Source: Sphingomonas sp. SRS2 (GTDB lineage Bacteria; Pseudomonadota; Alphaproteobacteria; Sphingomonadales; Sphingomonadaceae). Taken from it: DNA of 64,000 nucleotides. The DNA lies in contig NZ_LARW01000047.1 in NCBI RefSeq assembly GCF_000971055.1, forward strand, positions 30,743-94,742, given 5' to 3'. Positions 36,535-47,069 of the stretch are shown here, piece after piece (within the stretch, counting starts at the first letter, position 1; each line of letters begins with the position of its first letter). The notes beneath the pieces were generated by a model. The model saw only the letters and a list, made by a program, of their open reading frames with translations, searched no databases and was not told the DNA's origin. A program made the position numbers and the translations under genes.

Positions 36535-36556
36535 TGCGAACTTGCGAAATTGCGAA
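36535..36556. promoter_or_regulatory. Three TGCGAA direct repeats with 8-bp period upstream of etfB
   Basis: TGCGAA at 36535, 36543 and 36551. They lie 124-146 bp upstream of the etfB start in the 198-bp gap after sucC. The regular spacing suggests a binding site for a multimeric regulator of the etf operon. The same TTGCGA motif recurs as a dyad upstream of the siderophore receptor at 42079. Confidence 0.4.
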
Positions 36557-36609
36557 ACGCAGCTTTGCAGAGCCCATCTATTCGTTGACCAAGCCGCGCG
36601 CGGCACGGA

Positions 36610-37809
<1,200 letters not shown>

Positions 37810-37935
37810 GGTCGAGCCTAATCCCTGAGTCCGATCAAAATCGGTGGGGCTTAAGCATGAAAGAACCGGCTTGAAAACCCCAACCGGGGTGAATCCGTGG
37901 TTGGGGCGCGATAGAGTTTATTTGGGGGAGCAAAA

Positions 37936-38259
37936 TCACCCCGCGAGCGAGCAGCCGAGCCCGGCGCGCAGCACGACCGAAACGATCTCAGGATCGTTGA
38001 GCGCGCGCAGGCGGTGCGCGAAGTCGTCAATGCTCATCCCGCGCGGATCATGCTTCGCCAGCCCGCCCAGCGATTGCAGGCGCTTGAGCTGGACCAGCGA
38101 AAGCCGGTCGACCATCCGTTCGGCCATGCACGCCGCCACCGCCGGCCGCAGCCCCGCCTCGATCAGCTTGCTGCGCACGCGCGCTTCGGGCGAAACCGTG
38201 GCGCAGGCCGACAGCGCTAGCGCGGCGAGGATCGGCAGGATAATGGCGGGACGGGGCAT
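37936..38259 (-). CDS. Small lipoprotein of unknown function
   Basis: 107 residues with a lipoprotein signal (PILAALALSAC, lipidated Cys at about 19). The mature part is helical (SKLIEAGLRPAVAACMAERMVDRLSLVQLKRLQSLGGL) with two further cysteines in AACMA and LGCSL. I recognise no named family, though short proteins of this type occur in sphingomonads. It is a lone gene upstream of (and on the same strand as) sucC. Confidence 0.75.
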   Translation of the reverse strand: MPRPAIILPILAALALSACATVSPEARVRSKLIEAGLRPAVAACMAERMVDRLSLVQLKRLQSLGGLAKHDPRGMSIDDFAHRLRALNDPEIVSVVLRAGLGCSLAG

Positions 38260-38448
38260 CGGCAGGCTCCAGTGCTTTATTGATCCAGCTTATGCGGGCG
38301 GTTTGCTTGATCGGTTATGAACGCGCCCGCAACGCCCGACTGTTGCTGGTGCGTAATATTTACACGCCAGCGGGCGTGGCAGGGAACATCGGCCTTTCGC
38401 TGGTGTTCCTTTCATTACGCTAGTGAAAAAGGTGGATCGGCGAATTTG

Positions 38449-39936
38449 ATGACGAGCAGAATATCGTCGGGCAATGATGGTTTGGACGTGATTCTGAGGG
38501 GGGGGCTTCCCAAGAATCGTCTTTATCTGCTGGAGGGATCGCCCGGATCGGGCAAGACCACCTTCGCGCTGCAATATCTTCTCGAAGGGGTGCGGCAGGG
38601 CGAGACCTGCCTCTACATCACCCTTTCCGAAACCAGCGAGGAGCTGCTCGCGGTCGCCGACTCCCACGGCTGGGATCTTGCCGGCATCGACCTGTTCGAG
38701 TTCGCCTCGGCGGAAGCGGTGCTAGGCGGTGATCGCGATCAGTCGATCCTCTACAGCTGGGAGGTGGAGCTCGGCGAGACGGTGCGCCTGATCGAGGAGC
38801 AGGTCGAGCGAACCAATCCCCGCCGCGTCGTATTCGACAGCCTGTCGGAGATGCGGCTGCTCGCCCAGGACCCGCTCCGCTATCGGCGGCAGGTTCTCGC
38901 GCTCAAGCAATATTTCGCCGGGCGCGACACAACCGTGCTGCTGGTCGACGACCTGACCACATCCGGCGGCGAGCGCGACAATCATCTGCACAGCCTGTGC
39001 CACGGCGTCATCACCCTCGAGCGGCTGACTCTCGATTTCGGCGCCGCGCGGCGGCGGATGCAGGTGCAAAAATTGCGTGGGGTGGACTTCACCGCGGGCT
39101 ATCACGACCTTGTCATCCGCAAGGGTGGGCTCGATATCTTCCCGCGGCTGATCGCTTCGGACCACGGGCGCGAGCATGAGGACGGGATCGTCTCCAGCGG
39201 CGTTGGCGAACTCGACGCGCTGTTCGGCGGCGGGCCGATGCGCGGCACCAGCACCCTCGTCACCGGGCCGGCGGGCACGGGCAAGACCTCGATCGCGATG
39301 CAGTTCCTGATCGCCGCATGCGAGCGCGGCGAGCCCACGACGATGTACCAGTTCGACGAAAGGGTCGGCACGCTGCTGTCGCGCGCGGGCAGCTTGGAGA
39401 GCAGTCTGCAGAAATATATCGAGGATGGCTGTCTGGTGATCCGCCAGGTCAATCCCGCCGAATTATCCCCGGGCGAGTTCGCGATGATGGTGCGCAACGA
39501 GGTCGAAGGACGTGGATCACGGATGATCGTGATCGACAGCCTCAACGGCTATCTCGCGGCGATGCCGCAGGAGCAGCAGCTGATCCTGCAAATGCACGAG
39601 CTGCTCTCCTATCTGAACCATCATGGCGTCGTCACCTTCCTGATCAATCCGCAGCACGGGCTGGTCGGCACGATGGCGACGAGCCTCAACATCTCCTATG
39701 TCGCCGACGCGGTGGTGCTGATCCGTTTCTTCGAAGCGGAGGGGCGGATTCGCAAGGCGATCTCGGTCCTCAAGAATCGCGGTGGCCGGCATGAGGATTC
39801 GATCCGCGAACTGCGGATCGACGGGCACGGCATCCGTATCGGCGAACCGCTCACCAATTTCCGCGGCGTAATGACGGGAACCCCGGAATATAGGGGCGAG
39901 GCCGATCCGCTGATGGAAGATCGCGGTGTCGTATAG
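38449..39936 (+). CDS. KaiC/RadA-like double ATPase
   Basis: 495 residues with two RecA-type KaiC domains. Domain I (about 5-240) has Walker A GSPGSGKTT and Walker B-like RVVFDSLSEM. Domain II (about 245-470) has GPAGTGKTS and RMIVIDSLNGYL. Each domain has a glutamate-rich switch (TLSETSEEL; QFDERVGTL). This is the bacterial 'circadian clock protein KaiC' annotation family, but without kaiA or kaiB nearby a clock role is unlikely. The ATG at 38449 follows AAAAAGG. Its last 11 bases overlap the next gene, a hybrid kinase, so they probably form a signalling pair. Confidence 0.88.
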   Translation: MTSRISSGNDGLDVILRGGLPKNRLYLLEGSPGSGKTTFALQYLLEGVRQGETCLYITLSETSEELLAVADSHGWDLAGIDLFEFASAEAVLGGDRDQSILYSWEVELGETVRLIEEQVERTNPRRVVFDSLSEMRLLAQDPLRYRRQVLALKQYFAGRDTTVLLVDDLTTSGGERDNHLHSLCHGVITLERLTLDFGAARRRMQVQKLRGVDFTAGYHDLVIRKGGLDIFPRLIASDHGREHEDGIVSSGVGELDALFGGGPMRGTSTLVTGPAGTGKTSIAMQFLIAACERGEPTTMYQFDERVGTLLSRAGSLESSLQKYIEDGCLVIRQVNPAELSPGEFAMMVRNEVEGRGSRMIVIDSLNGYLAAMPQEQQLILQMHELLSYLNHHGVVTFLINPQHGLVGTMATSLNISYVADAVVLIRFFEAEGRIRKAISVLKNRGGRHEDSIRELRIDGHGIRIGEPLTNFRGVMTGTPEYRGEADPLMEDRGVV

Positions 39937-42016
39937 AGAGGCTGAATTCGGTCACAAGGTCCTGATCCTCGCACCATTCGGCAGGGACGGGGAAAGCGTG
40001 GCGGTCTTGCTGAAGCGCGAGGGATACGACGCATCGGTCTGTCCCGACCTCGCGACGGTAGCCGCGGCGCTCGACGATCAAGTCGGCGCGGTCGTGCTGA
40101 CCGAGGAGGCGCTGGGCCACGATCAACGCCGGTTGCGCGCGGCGCTTGATGCCCAGCCGACCTGGTCCGACCTCCCCTTCGTCGTGCTGGCGGCGCGGCG
40201 GATGGGGCCGCTGCCGGCTGGGCAGGCGGCGGTGCTGCGCATCTCCGACGTCCTTGACAATTTCACCGTGCTCGAACGCCCGCTCAGCTCGGTGTCACTG
40301 CTCAGCGCGATATCCTCGGCACTGCGCTCACGCCGCAAGCAGTTCGAGATGCGCGACCAGCTTGCGGAGATCAGCTCGCGCAACGCAGCGCTGGCGCAGA
40401 GCCAGGAGGAATTGCGCGCCAGCGAGGCGAAGTTCCAGGCGATCGCGGATTCGATCGACCATATGGTCTGGTCGACGCTGCCCGACGGCTATCACGACTA
40501 TTACAACCAGCGCTGGTATGATTTCACCGGCGTCCCCCCAGGCTCGACCGACGGCGAGGCGTGGACCGCTATGTTCCACCCGGACGACCAGCCGCGCGCC
40601 TGGACGCGCTGGCTTCATTCACTGGAGACCGGCGAACCCTATCATATCGAATATCGGCTGAAGCATCGCTCGGGCGCCTATCGCTGGGTGCTCGGCAGGG
40701 CGCAGCCGATGCGTGACGGCGATGGCGCGATTGTCCGCTGGTTCGGCACCTGCACCGATATCCAGGAGATCGTCGAGGCGCGCGACGTGCTCGCGCAGAG
40801 CCGCGAGGCGCTTGAGGCGATGGTCGACGAGCGCACCGAGGAGCTGCGCCGCGCCAATGAGCATCTCCACCAGAGCCAGAAGATGGAGGCGGTCGGGCAG
40901 CTTACCGGAGGGATCGCGCACGACTTCAACAACATGCTGACCGGCATCATCGGATCGATGGACATCATGCGGCGGAGGATCGCCGCGGGCCGCTATGACG
41001 AACTGGAACGCTTCATGGACGCCGCGACGACATCGGCGTTGCGCGCCGCCGGGCTCACCCAGCGGTTGCTCGCCTTCTCGCGCCGCCAGTCGCTCGATTC
41101 GAAACCGGTCGACATCAATGCGCTGGTCCAGTCGCTCGACGACCTGCTAGCGCGGACCATCGGCGAACAGATCGCGCTCGACATGCAGATCGACCGGTCG
41201 ATTCCCGCAGGCATCACCGATGCCAACCAGCTCGAAAGCGCCTTGCTCAACCTGACGATCAATGCTCGCGACGCGATGCCCAACGGCGGAACGCTCTCGG
41301 TCAAAACCGCCGTCGCGCATATCAATGCGGTACAGGCGGTGGCGATGCCCGGCGCGAAGCCCGGTGACTATGTCGTAGTGACGGTGAGCGATACGGGCAC
41401 CGGCATATCGCCCGACCTGCTCGACAAGGTGTTCGAGCCGTTCTTTACCACCAAGCCCATCGGCCAGGGCACCGGGCTCGGCCTGTCGATGGTTTATGGC
41501 TTCGCGCAGCAGAATGGCGGCCATGTCACGATCGACAGCGCGCCGGAGCGCGGCACGGCGGTCAGCATCTACCTCCCCGCCGCCGAGCGGCCCGGCGTCG
41601 AGGAGCATCGGGCCACGCGCGCCGTGCCCGAGGGTGACGGACAATGCGTGCTGGTGGTCGAGGACGACCCATCGGTGCGGCTGCTGATCCGCGATGTGCT
41701 GGAAGAGGTCGGCTATGCCGCGATCGAAGCCAGCGACGGCGCGTCTGCGCTGCCGATCCTGGCGTCGGACCGGACGATCGACCTAATGATCTCCGATGTC
41801 GGCTTGCCCGGCATGAACGGGCGGCAGCTTGCCGACACCGCGCGCATCTCCCGACCGGGGCTGCCGATCCTCTTCGTTACCGGTTACGCCGAAAATGCCG
41901 CGATCCGCGCCGATTTTCTTGGTGAGAATATGTCGATGATCACCAAACCATTCTCGCTCGACGATCTCGGGCAGAAGATCGGCGAAATCCTCGGTGGCAC
42001 GCGCGAGCCGGGCTGA
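39926..42016 (+). CDS. PAS hybrid sensor histidine kinase with N-terminal pseudo-receiver
   Basis: 696 residues, no membrane segment. An N-terminal receiver-like domain (about 10-125) has no phospho-Asp (GAVVLTEEAL where VLLD is expected), so it is a pseudo-receiver. A PAS/PAC domain (about 165-290, WYDFTGVPPGSTDGEAWTAMFHPDD) and a coiled coil precede HisKA (GGIAHDFNNMLTGI, true His) and HATPase_c (TVSDTGTGISPDLLDKVFEPFF, GTGLGLSMVYGF). A true C-terminal receiver (about 570-690) has VVEDDPS, MISDVGLPGMNG and ITKPFS. The GTG start overlaps the KaiC gene by 11 bases. Confidence 0.92.
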   Translation: MSYREAEFGHKVLILAPFGRDGESVAVLLKREGYDASVCPDLATVAAALDDQVGAVVLTEEALGHDQRRLRAALDAQPTWSDLPFVVLAARRMGPLPAGQAAVLRISDVLDNFTVLERPLSSVSLLSAISSALRSRRKQFEMRDQLAEISSRNAALAQSQEELRASEAKFQAIADSIDHMVWSTLPDGYHDYYNQRWYDFTGVPPGSTDGEAWTAMFHPDDQPRAWTRWLHSLETGEPYHIEYRLKHRSGAYRWVLGRAQPMRDGDGAIVRWFGTCTDIQEIVEARDVLAQSREALEAMVDERTEELRRANEHLHQSQKMEAVGQLTGGIAHDFNNMLTGIIGSMDIMRRRIAAGRYDELERFMDAATTSALRAAGLTQRLLAFSRRQSLDSKPVDINALVQSLDDLLARTIGEQIALDMQIDRSIPAGITDANQLESALLNLTINARDAMPNGGTLSVKTAVAHINAVQAVAMPGAKPGDYVVVTVSDTGTGISPDLLDKVFEPFFTTKPIGQGTGLGLSMVYGFAQQNGGHVTIDSAPERGTAVSIYLPAAERPGVEEHRATRAVPEGDGQCVLVVEDDPSVRLLIRDVLEEVGYAAIEASDGASALPILASDRTIDLMISDVGLPGMNGRQLADTARISRPGLPILFVTGYAENAAIRADFLGENMSMITKPFSLDDLGQKIGEILGGTREPG

Positions 42017-42078
42017 AGAGGCAGGGTGCAACAGCTGTCGGCTGAGAAAACCCCATAATTCGCGTAAAATCCATGATA

Positions 42079-42109
42079 TTGCGACAAATTCGCAAATCCT
42101 TTGTTGCGA
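42079..42109. promoter_or_regulatory. TTGCGA dyad and repeat upstream of the siderophore receptor
   Basis: TTGCGA-CAAAT-TCGCAA (42079-42095) is a perfect dyad, followed by a third TTGCGA at 42104-42109, in the 146-bp gap before the receptor gene. An iron regulator site would be expected for this class of gene, but the sequence is not a clear Fur box. Confidence 0.35.
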
Positions 42110-42162
42110 ATCAAAATCAATAGCGATAACGCCGCCCGCAACGATCAGGGAAAGGGGTTATC

Positions 42163-44613
42163 ATGAACAACAAGGATTTGAGCACGAGCGGGAGCTTTCT
42201 GGCGCTCGCCTGCGTCGGCTTCATTGCCAGCGCGCCCGCCACGGCACAGACCGCCGGAGAGAAGCAGCTTGGTGGCATGACCGTCAGCTCGACCGCGATC
42301 GACGAAAACACGCCGAAGGTCGAAAAGGTGGAGTCGCCCAAATATACCCGGCCCCTGCTCGATACGCCGCAGACGATCACCGTGATCAGCAAGGCGACGA
42401 TTCAGCAGCAGAATCTGCTCACCCTGCGCGAGGTGCTCAGCACCGTCCCCGGCATCACCTTCGGCGCAGGTGAAGGCGGCTTCGGCTATGGCGACCGCAT
42501 CATCCTGCGCGGCCAGGACGCGAAGAACGACGTCACCGTCGACGGTGTCCGTTCGGGGGCGTTCCTCAACCGCAACGAGGTCTACAACATCGAGCAGGTC
42601 GAAGTGACCAACGGCGCAAACTCGGTGGTCAACGGCGGCGGCTCGGTGGCCGGCTCGATCAATCTGGTGACCAAGCGCCCGCTGGCAGACAGTCAGACGA
42701 CACTCAACGCAGGCGTCGGCACCGACAATTATTATCGCGCCACCGTCGACACCAATCAGCGCCTCAGCGACCTGATCGCGGTACGTCTCAACGCGGTATA
42801 TCATGAGAATGACGTGCCCGGCCGCGACGTCGAGGATTACAAGCGCTGGGGCATCGCACCGGCGATCACCATCGGCATCGACGGCCCGACCAGCCTGACG
42901 CTGCAGGCGGAGCATCTCAACGACAAGGCGATGCCGCAATATGGCATCCGCTACTATGCCAATAATGGCGGTTTCCTCGATGATTTCGATCGCGGCGGCT
43001 ATTATGGCTTCGCCAATCTGGATCAGCAGAACAGCAAGACGACCTCTCTGCAGGGCATCTTCAGCCACAAGTTCAGCGATACGCTGAGCTTCCGCAACCT
43101 GACCCGCTATGAGAAGATCAAGCAGAACACGATCACGAGCCAGCCGAACGGCACCTTCTGTCTGGCGTCGACCGGCCTGCAGCCGCTGAACATCGAGGGC
43201 GCCGCCGCCTCATGCACGATCGCGGCGAACGGCGCGACGCCTGCTTTCACCGTGCCACGGGGCTATTATCTGCCCACCGGCGGCCGCGGCGTGCAGCGCT
43301 TGATCAATAACGAGACCTTCTACAGCCAGGGCGACTTCAGCGCGACCATCGACACCGGCGGCATCGAGCATACGATCGTGGTCGGTGCGGCTGCGCTATG
43401 GGAAGATTATTCGCAGAATCAGGGCACGCTGCCCCGCAATGCCGATGGTTCCACGCCGGCCTTCCCCTATGTCCTGATCTCCAATCCCGAAGCGGTCGTC
43501 GCGGGTCCGGCGGGCAACGCCTATGGCAACAACAATTATACCGGGCCGATCAACTTCATCCGGGCGAGTCTGAACAAGGGCACACAGAGCAGCTACTCGG
43601 CCTATCTGTTCGACACCGTGAAGTTCAACGACTTCTTCGAATTGAACGGCGGCGTCCGCTATGAGAAGGTCAAGGGCTCCAATCGGACACTTAGCTTCGT
43701 CACGACTGCCGGTGCGGCCAATCTCGGCGCGCTCAACGGCGTGCCCACTCGTTTCGACTTTGGCGACAAATTGTTCTCCTACCGCATTGGTGCGGTGGTG
43801 AAGCCGACGCCCAACACCAGCATCTATGTTGCCTATGGCAACTCCAAACTGCCCTCCAAGGCCTCGGTCGACGGCGCCTGCGCAGCGGCAACCTGCAATG
43901 TGAAGCCCGAGACGACGAAGAATTACGAGATCGGCGCCAAGGCGGATCTGTTCGACGCGAAGCTGCTGCTGACCGCCGCGATCTTCCGCAACGACCGCGA
44001 TTCGATCAAGGTCAACTCGAACGATCCGACGCTTCCCGACCAGACGCTGGACGGCCAGCAGCGGGTCGAGGGTCTGTCGCTCGGCGCGTCGGGTAACGTG
44101 ACGAGCAACTGGACGATCTCGGCCAACTATATGTACCTGAAGTCCGAAATCCGCCGTGGCGTGTCGGACTTCTGTCTGGCCAATCCGGGAACCGGGGTCG
44201 CCCCGGCCACGCTGACCGGCGGCTGCGCCAATAGCGTCGCTTTCCCCGATCCGACGGCGGGCTATGCGCTGACCAACACTCCGAAGCATTCGGGTAGCCT
44301 GTTCACGACGTACCGCTTCGCCTTCGGCCTGGAGCTGGGCTATGGCCTGACCCATCAGGGCAGCTATCTGCTCAACCAGCCGACGCTCGCGCAGCTCACG
44401 GCCAACAGCTATGTCGGCTATCGCGTGCCGAGCTATACGATCCACCGGCTGATGGTGAACTATCCGATCACGCCGATGCTCAAGGCACAGCTCAACGTCC
44501 AGAATTTCACCAATGAAAAATATGTGACGACGGTGCGCAACAGTGTTGGCGGCAGCTGGGCACAACCCGCCGCCACCCGTTCGGCAGTATTCAGCCTGAA
44601 CTATCAGTTCTGA
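42163..44613 (+). CDS. TonB-dependent siderophore receptor (catecholate type, Fiu-like)
   Basis: 816 residues. Signal peptide (cut near ATAQT), then the plug domain typical of siderophore receptors: RPLLDTPQTITVISKATIQQQNLLTLREVLSTVPGI, YGDRIILRGQDAKNDVTVDGVRSGAF, YNIEQVEVTNGANSVVNGGGSVAGSINLVTK. The barrel ends VFSLNYQF with terminal Phe. The DTPQTI segment and plug layout are those of Fiu/TIGR01783-type receptors for ferric catecholates; the exact ligand is not predictable. A strong terminator follows. Confidence 0.9.
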   Translation: MNNKDLSTSGSFLALACVGFIASAPATAQTAGEKQLGGMTVSSTAIDENTPKVEKVESPKYTRPLLDTPQTITVISKATIQQQNLLTLREVLSTVPGITFGAGEGGFGYGDRIILRGQDAKNDVTVDGVRSGAFLNRNEVYNIEQVEVTNGANSVVNGGGSVAGSINLVTKRPLADSQTTLNAGVGTDNYYRATVDTNQRLSDLIAVRLNAVYHENDVPGRDVEDYKRWGIAPAITIGIDGPTSLTLQAEHLNDKAMPQYGIRYYANNGGFLDDFDRGGYYGFANLDQQNSKTTSLQGIFSHKFSDTLSFRNLTRYEKIKQNTITSQPNGTFCLASTGLQPLNIEGAAASCTIAANGATPAFTVPRGYYLPTGGRGVQRLINNETFYSQGDFSATIDTGGIEHTIVVGAAALWEDYSQNQGTLPRNADGSTPAFPYVLISNPEAVVAGPAGNAYGNNNYTGPINFIRASLNKGTQSSYSAYLFDTVKFNDFFELNGGVRYEKVKGSNRTLSFVTTAGAANLGALNGVPTRFDFGDKLFSYRIGAVVKPTPNTSIYVAYGNSKLPSKASVDGACAAATCNVKPETTKNYEIGAKADLFDAKLLLTAAIFRNDRDSIKVNSNDPTLPDQTLDGQQRVEGLSLGASGNVTSNWTISANYMYLKSEIRRGVSDFCLANPGTGVAPATLTGGCANSVAFPDPTAGYALTNTPKHSGSLFTTYRFAFGLELGYGLTHQGSYLLNQPTLAQLTANSYVGYRVPSYTIHRLMVNYPITPMLKAQLNVQNFTNEKYVTTVRNSVGGSWAQPAATRSAVFSLNYQF

Positions 44614-44658
44614 CGCCGATCTTCTCTGCTACGGCCGGTTCGCCGGCCGAATGACGGG

Positions 44659-44697
44659 ACGGCCCGGGCACCCCTTGCGCCCGGGCCGTTTCCATTT
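44659..44697 (+). terminator. Rho-independent terminator after the siderophore receptor
   Basis: Nine-base stem GGCCCGGGC / GCCCGGGCC around ACCCCTTGC, followed by GTTTCCATTT, 50 bp after the receptor stop codon. Confidence 0.8.
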
Positions 44698-44713
44698 CAC
44701 GGGGAGCGGCGCA

Positions 44714-45337
44714 ATGGACGATCTGATGGCGCAGGTCGGCGCATTTCTTGCCGATCAGGGTGCGCGCGAGCGGCGCATCCTGACCTGTCGTCTCGCCCTC
44801 GAAGGCCAGCCGCCACACAGTCTCGAGATATTGGGCGCGGAGCTTGGAATCAGTCGCGAACGAGTCCGCCAGATCGAGCAGAAAATGCTTCGCGATATCG
44901 CCCATGCCCTCTTCGGGCCGTCCATCGAGGATCGCATCGCGGTGCGGAGCGAGGCCGCCTGGCGGCGGATCAGCCGGGGCGAATCCTATCTCCGTAAGGC
45001 GGACCTGACGCATCGTCGGTTCGAGCTACCGGCCGATTTCCGGTTGCTGCTGGCGCTGGCCGAACAGCCGGCGGCGGCCTGGCTCGATGACGCGGCGCGC
45101 GCTTATGGCGTTGGTTGGTGCGATCGCGGGATCGGGCTGCGCCGGTTGAACGCGGTGGCGAAGCGGCTCGCCCAGCGGCTCGAACGTCGCGCCCCGCCCG
45201 TCATCGCCGATCTCGGCCAGGGGCTCGACCCCATCGCGATGCGCGTCGTCCTGGCGCTCACGCTCGATCGCCCGGTGCAATATGGCCGGCTCGCGCCGAA
45301 GCGCGGACGCCGGGTGCGGCGGATCGGCGCGGTTTAG
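44714..45337 (+). CDS. Orphan sigma-70 region-4-like HTH protein
   Basis: 207 residues. The N-terminal half has a sigma-region-4-like helix-turn-helix: HSLEILGAELGISRERVRQIEQKMLRDIAHAL, close to the -35-binding helix of housekeeping sigma factors. No region 2 is present, so it cannot act as a full sigma factor. The C-terminal half is helical, basic and of no recognised family, ending in a run of Arg (APKRGRRVRRIGAV). The ATG at 44714 has GGGGAG upstream. It may be a regulator that uses the sigma fold to bind DNA or core polymerase. Confidence 0.7.
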   Translation: MDDLMAQVGAFLADQGARERRILTCRLALEGQPPHSLEILGAELGISRERVRQIEQKMLRDIAHALFGPSIEDRIAVRSEAAWRRISRGESYLRKADLTHRRFELPADFRLLLALAEQPAAAWLDDAARAYGVGWCDRGIGLRRLNAVAKRLAQRLERRAPPVIADLGQGLDPIAMRVVLALTLDRPVQYGRLAPKRGRRVRRIGAV

Positions 45338-45356
45338 CCGCTCCTGGGCGGCTGGC

Positions 45357-46529
45357 CTAATTGCTCAGCGCCGCCAGCCGCCCGGCCGGGATAGTCGCCG
45401 TTGCGCGTTTGAGTTCGGAGATATCGGCGACGCGGCCCTCGGCGGAGACCATGAAGCGGTTGGCGACGACTTCGCTATAGCTGCCGTCGCGTGACTGATT
45501 GTCCCACTTCTCGCTGATCAGCCGGCCGCCGACGGTCTGGGTCTTCTCATAGCCTGTCGCGGTCTCGCGGTTCGAGGAGACGTTCATCGCCCCGCCGAGC
45601 GCCGCCAGCGCGCCCGCCGCCGCCATGTCGGTCAATTCGAGACGGATGTTGTTCTCGCCGCTCTCGTAGCGCGCCTCGGCATGGGTGCCGCCAAGCCCGC
45701 CGGCATTCGCGCCCGAGCTGGCGATCTCGGTGCGCTTATAGTCGCCGAGGCTGGCGGGCAGCAGCGCCTGCAGCTCCGAAGGCGAAATTGCCGCGGACGG
45801 CTCACCCTTGGCGCTGAGCTCCATCTGTTTCGCGGCCCGTTCGGCCTGTTTCGCCGCATCGTTAAGCTTGTCGAGATCGACCGTGCCGCCCGGTATCGCC
45901 ATCGTCCCCGACATCGTCACGTCGCCATAGGGGGCCGCCGGGGCGAACAGCCGCCCCGCGGTCGCGGCGATCGCTCCGACGACGAGGAACAGCAGGATGG
46001 CGGCGATCACCGTCACCACCGTATAGCCGAGCGCCTTTTCGGCAGGCGCGCGCATCAGCAGCGGCAGGCCGAGATAGAGCAGATAGAAGCCGTAAAGGCC
46101 GAGCAGCCCCGCGATCGGCGCGAGCTGCGGCAGGATCATCAATATGCCGGCGACCCATCCCGCGGTATTCGAATAGGCGGCGACCTTGACCGCCTGGGTC
46201 TGGTTCTTGGTGCCGCCGAAGGTCGGCGCGAGCGCGTCGATGATCAGCGCGAGCACGAACACCGACGCAAGCGACAGCAGATATTGCATGACAGCCGAAC
46301 TGATGGCGGTGACGGGCGACATCCGGAACGTCATCCCCATCACCGAATAGCCGAACAGCAGGTTGCCGATCAGCCCCGCCACCACCGGGATGGCGGCGAG
46401 GATCAGCACATAGCTTTTATAGATATCGCCGATAGAACGCGGCTCGGCGTCAATAACCGGCCATTCGGTCTTCGGCGTGATCAATATATTCTTGGCGCGA
46501 TCGACCAGACCCTGCTGGATAGCCGTCAT
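45357..46529 (-). CDS. Yip1 family integral membrane protein
   Basis: 390 residues. The Yip1 start TAIQQGLVDRAKNILITPKTEWPVIDAEPRSIGDIYKSYVL is followed by five to six transmembrane segments in the first ~210 residues. A soluble C-terminal part (about 220-390) is rich in Ala/Ser with a KQAERAAKQME helix and a beta-rich end. The C-terminal extension is longer than in simple Yip1 proteins. The function of bacterial members is unknown. The gene is convergent with the sigma-like gene (20 bp apart). Confidence 0.85.
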   Translation of the reverse strand: MTAIQQGLVDRAKNILITPKTEWPVIDAEPRSIGDIYKSYVLILAAIPVVAGLIGNLLFGYSVMGMTFRMSPVTAISSAVMQYLLSLASVFVLALIIDALAPTFGGTKNQTQAVKVAAYSNTAGWVAGILMILPQLAPIAGLLGLYGFYLLYLGLPLLMRAPAEKALGYTVVTVIAAILLFLVVGAIAATAGRLFAPAAPYGDVTMSGTMAIPGGTVDLDKLNDAAKQAERAAKQMELSAKGEPSAAISPSELQALLPASLGDYKRTEIASSGANAGGLGGTHAEARYESGENNIRLELTDMAAAGALAALGGAMNVSSNRETATGYEKTQTVGGRLISEKWDNQSRDGSYSEVVANRFMVSAEGRVADISELKRATATIPAGRLAALSN

Positions 46530-46603
46530 GGCTCACCTCCCTGTTAGGTGTGCCCCCCGCCGCCATGATCGGCCCAAATCGCGCCGATATGCAAGCAACT
46601 TCG

Positions 46604-46993
46604 TTACGGGGCTTCATCTCGCGCATAGGGGCGGGTCATTGCCTCCAGCATGTGGCCGTCGGGGTCGAGGAAATAGACCCCCCGCCCGCCGAAATAGCGG
46701 TTGATCGCATTGGGCATCGTCCGCGCGGGATCGGCCCAGTGATCGATACCGCGATCCCTGATACGTTCATGGACCGCGTCGAAGGTCGCGTCGTCGACCA
46801 GATAGGCATAATGCTGGAGCGCGATCGCGCCTTCCTGCTCCATGAAGTCGACCGACACGTCATTGTCGAGGTCGACCACCATGAAGTGCATGAACGCCAC
46901 CGGCTCCGGACGGCCGAGCATCTCGGCGAGGAAGGCCGAGGATCGCATCTTGTCCTTGCACCAGATGATGGTGTGGTTGAGCTCGACGGTCAT
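46604..46993 (-). CDS. VOC-superfamily (glyoxalase/bleomycin-resistance fold) protein
   Basis: 129 residues, two betaalphabetabetabeta modules. MTVELNHTIIWCKDKMRSSAFLAEMLGR is the typical VOC opening, with the metal-ligand-like His in the first strand; the second module ends GRGVYFLDPDGHMLEAMTRPY, with Glu of HMLEAM as a probable ligand. It could be a dioxygenase, isomerase or binding protein; the substrate cannot be predicted. The ATG at 46993 is 76 bp from the divergent trpC start. Confidence 0.85.
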   Translation of the reverse strand: MTVELNHTIIWCKDKMRSSAFLAEMLGRPEPVAFMHFMVVDLDNDVSVDFMEQEGAIALQHYAYLVDDATFDAVHERIRDRGIDHWADPARTMPNAINRYFGGRGVYFLDPDGHMLEAMTRPYARDEAP

Positions 46994-47069
46994 CGCCGCT
47001 TCATAGCCCAGCCATGCACCATTGCCATCCTCTGGCGGCGTCGGCCTTCCCGCGCTATGGCCCGCGGCC

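Noticed and set aside
38449..39936. KaiC as part of a circadian clock
   Set aside because: No kaiA or kaiB and the partner is a hybrid kinase; the family name is used for many non-clock ATPases.
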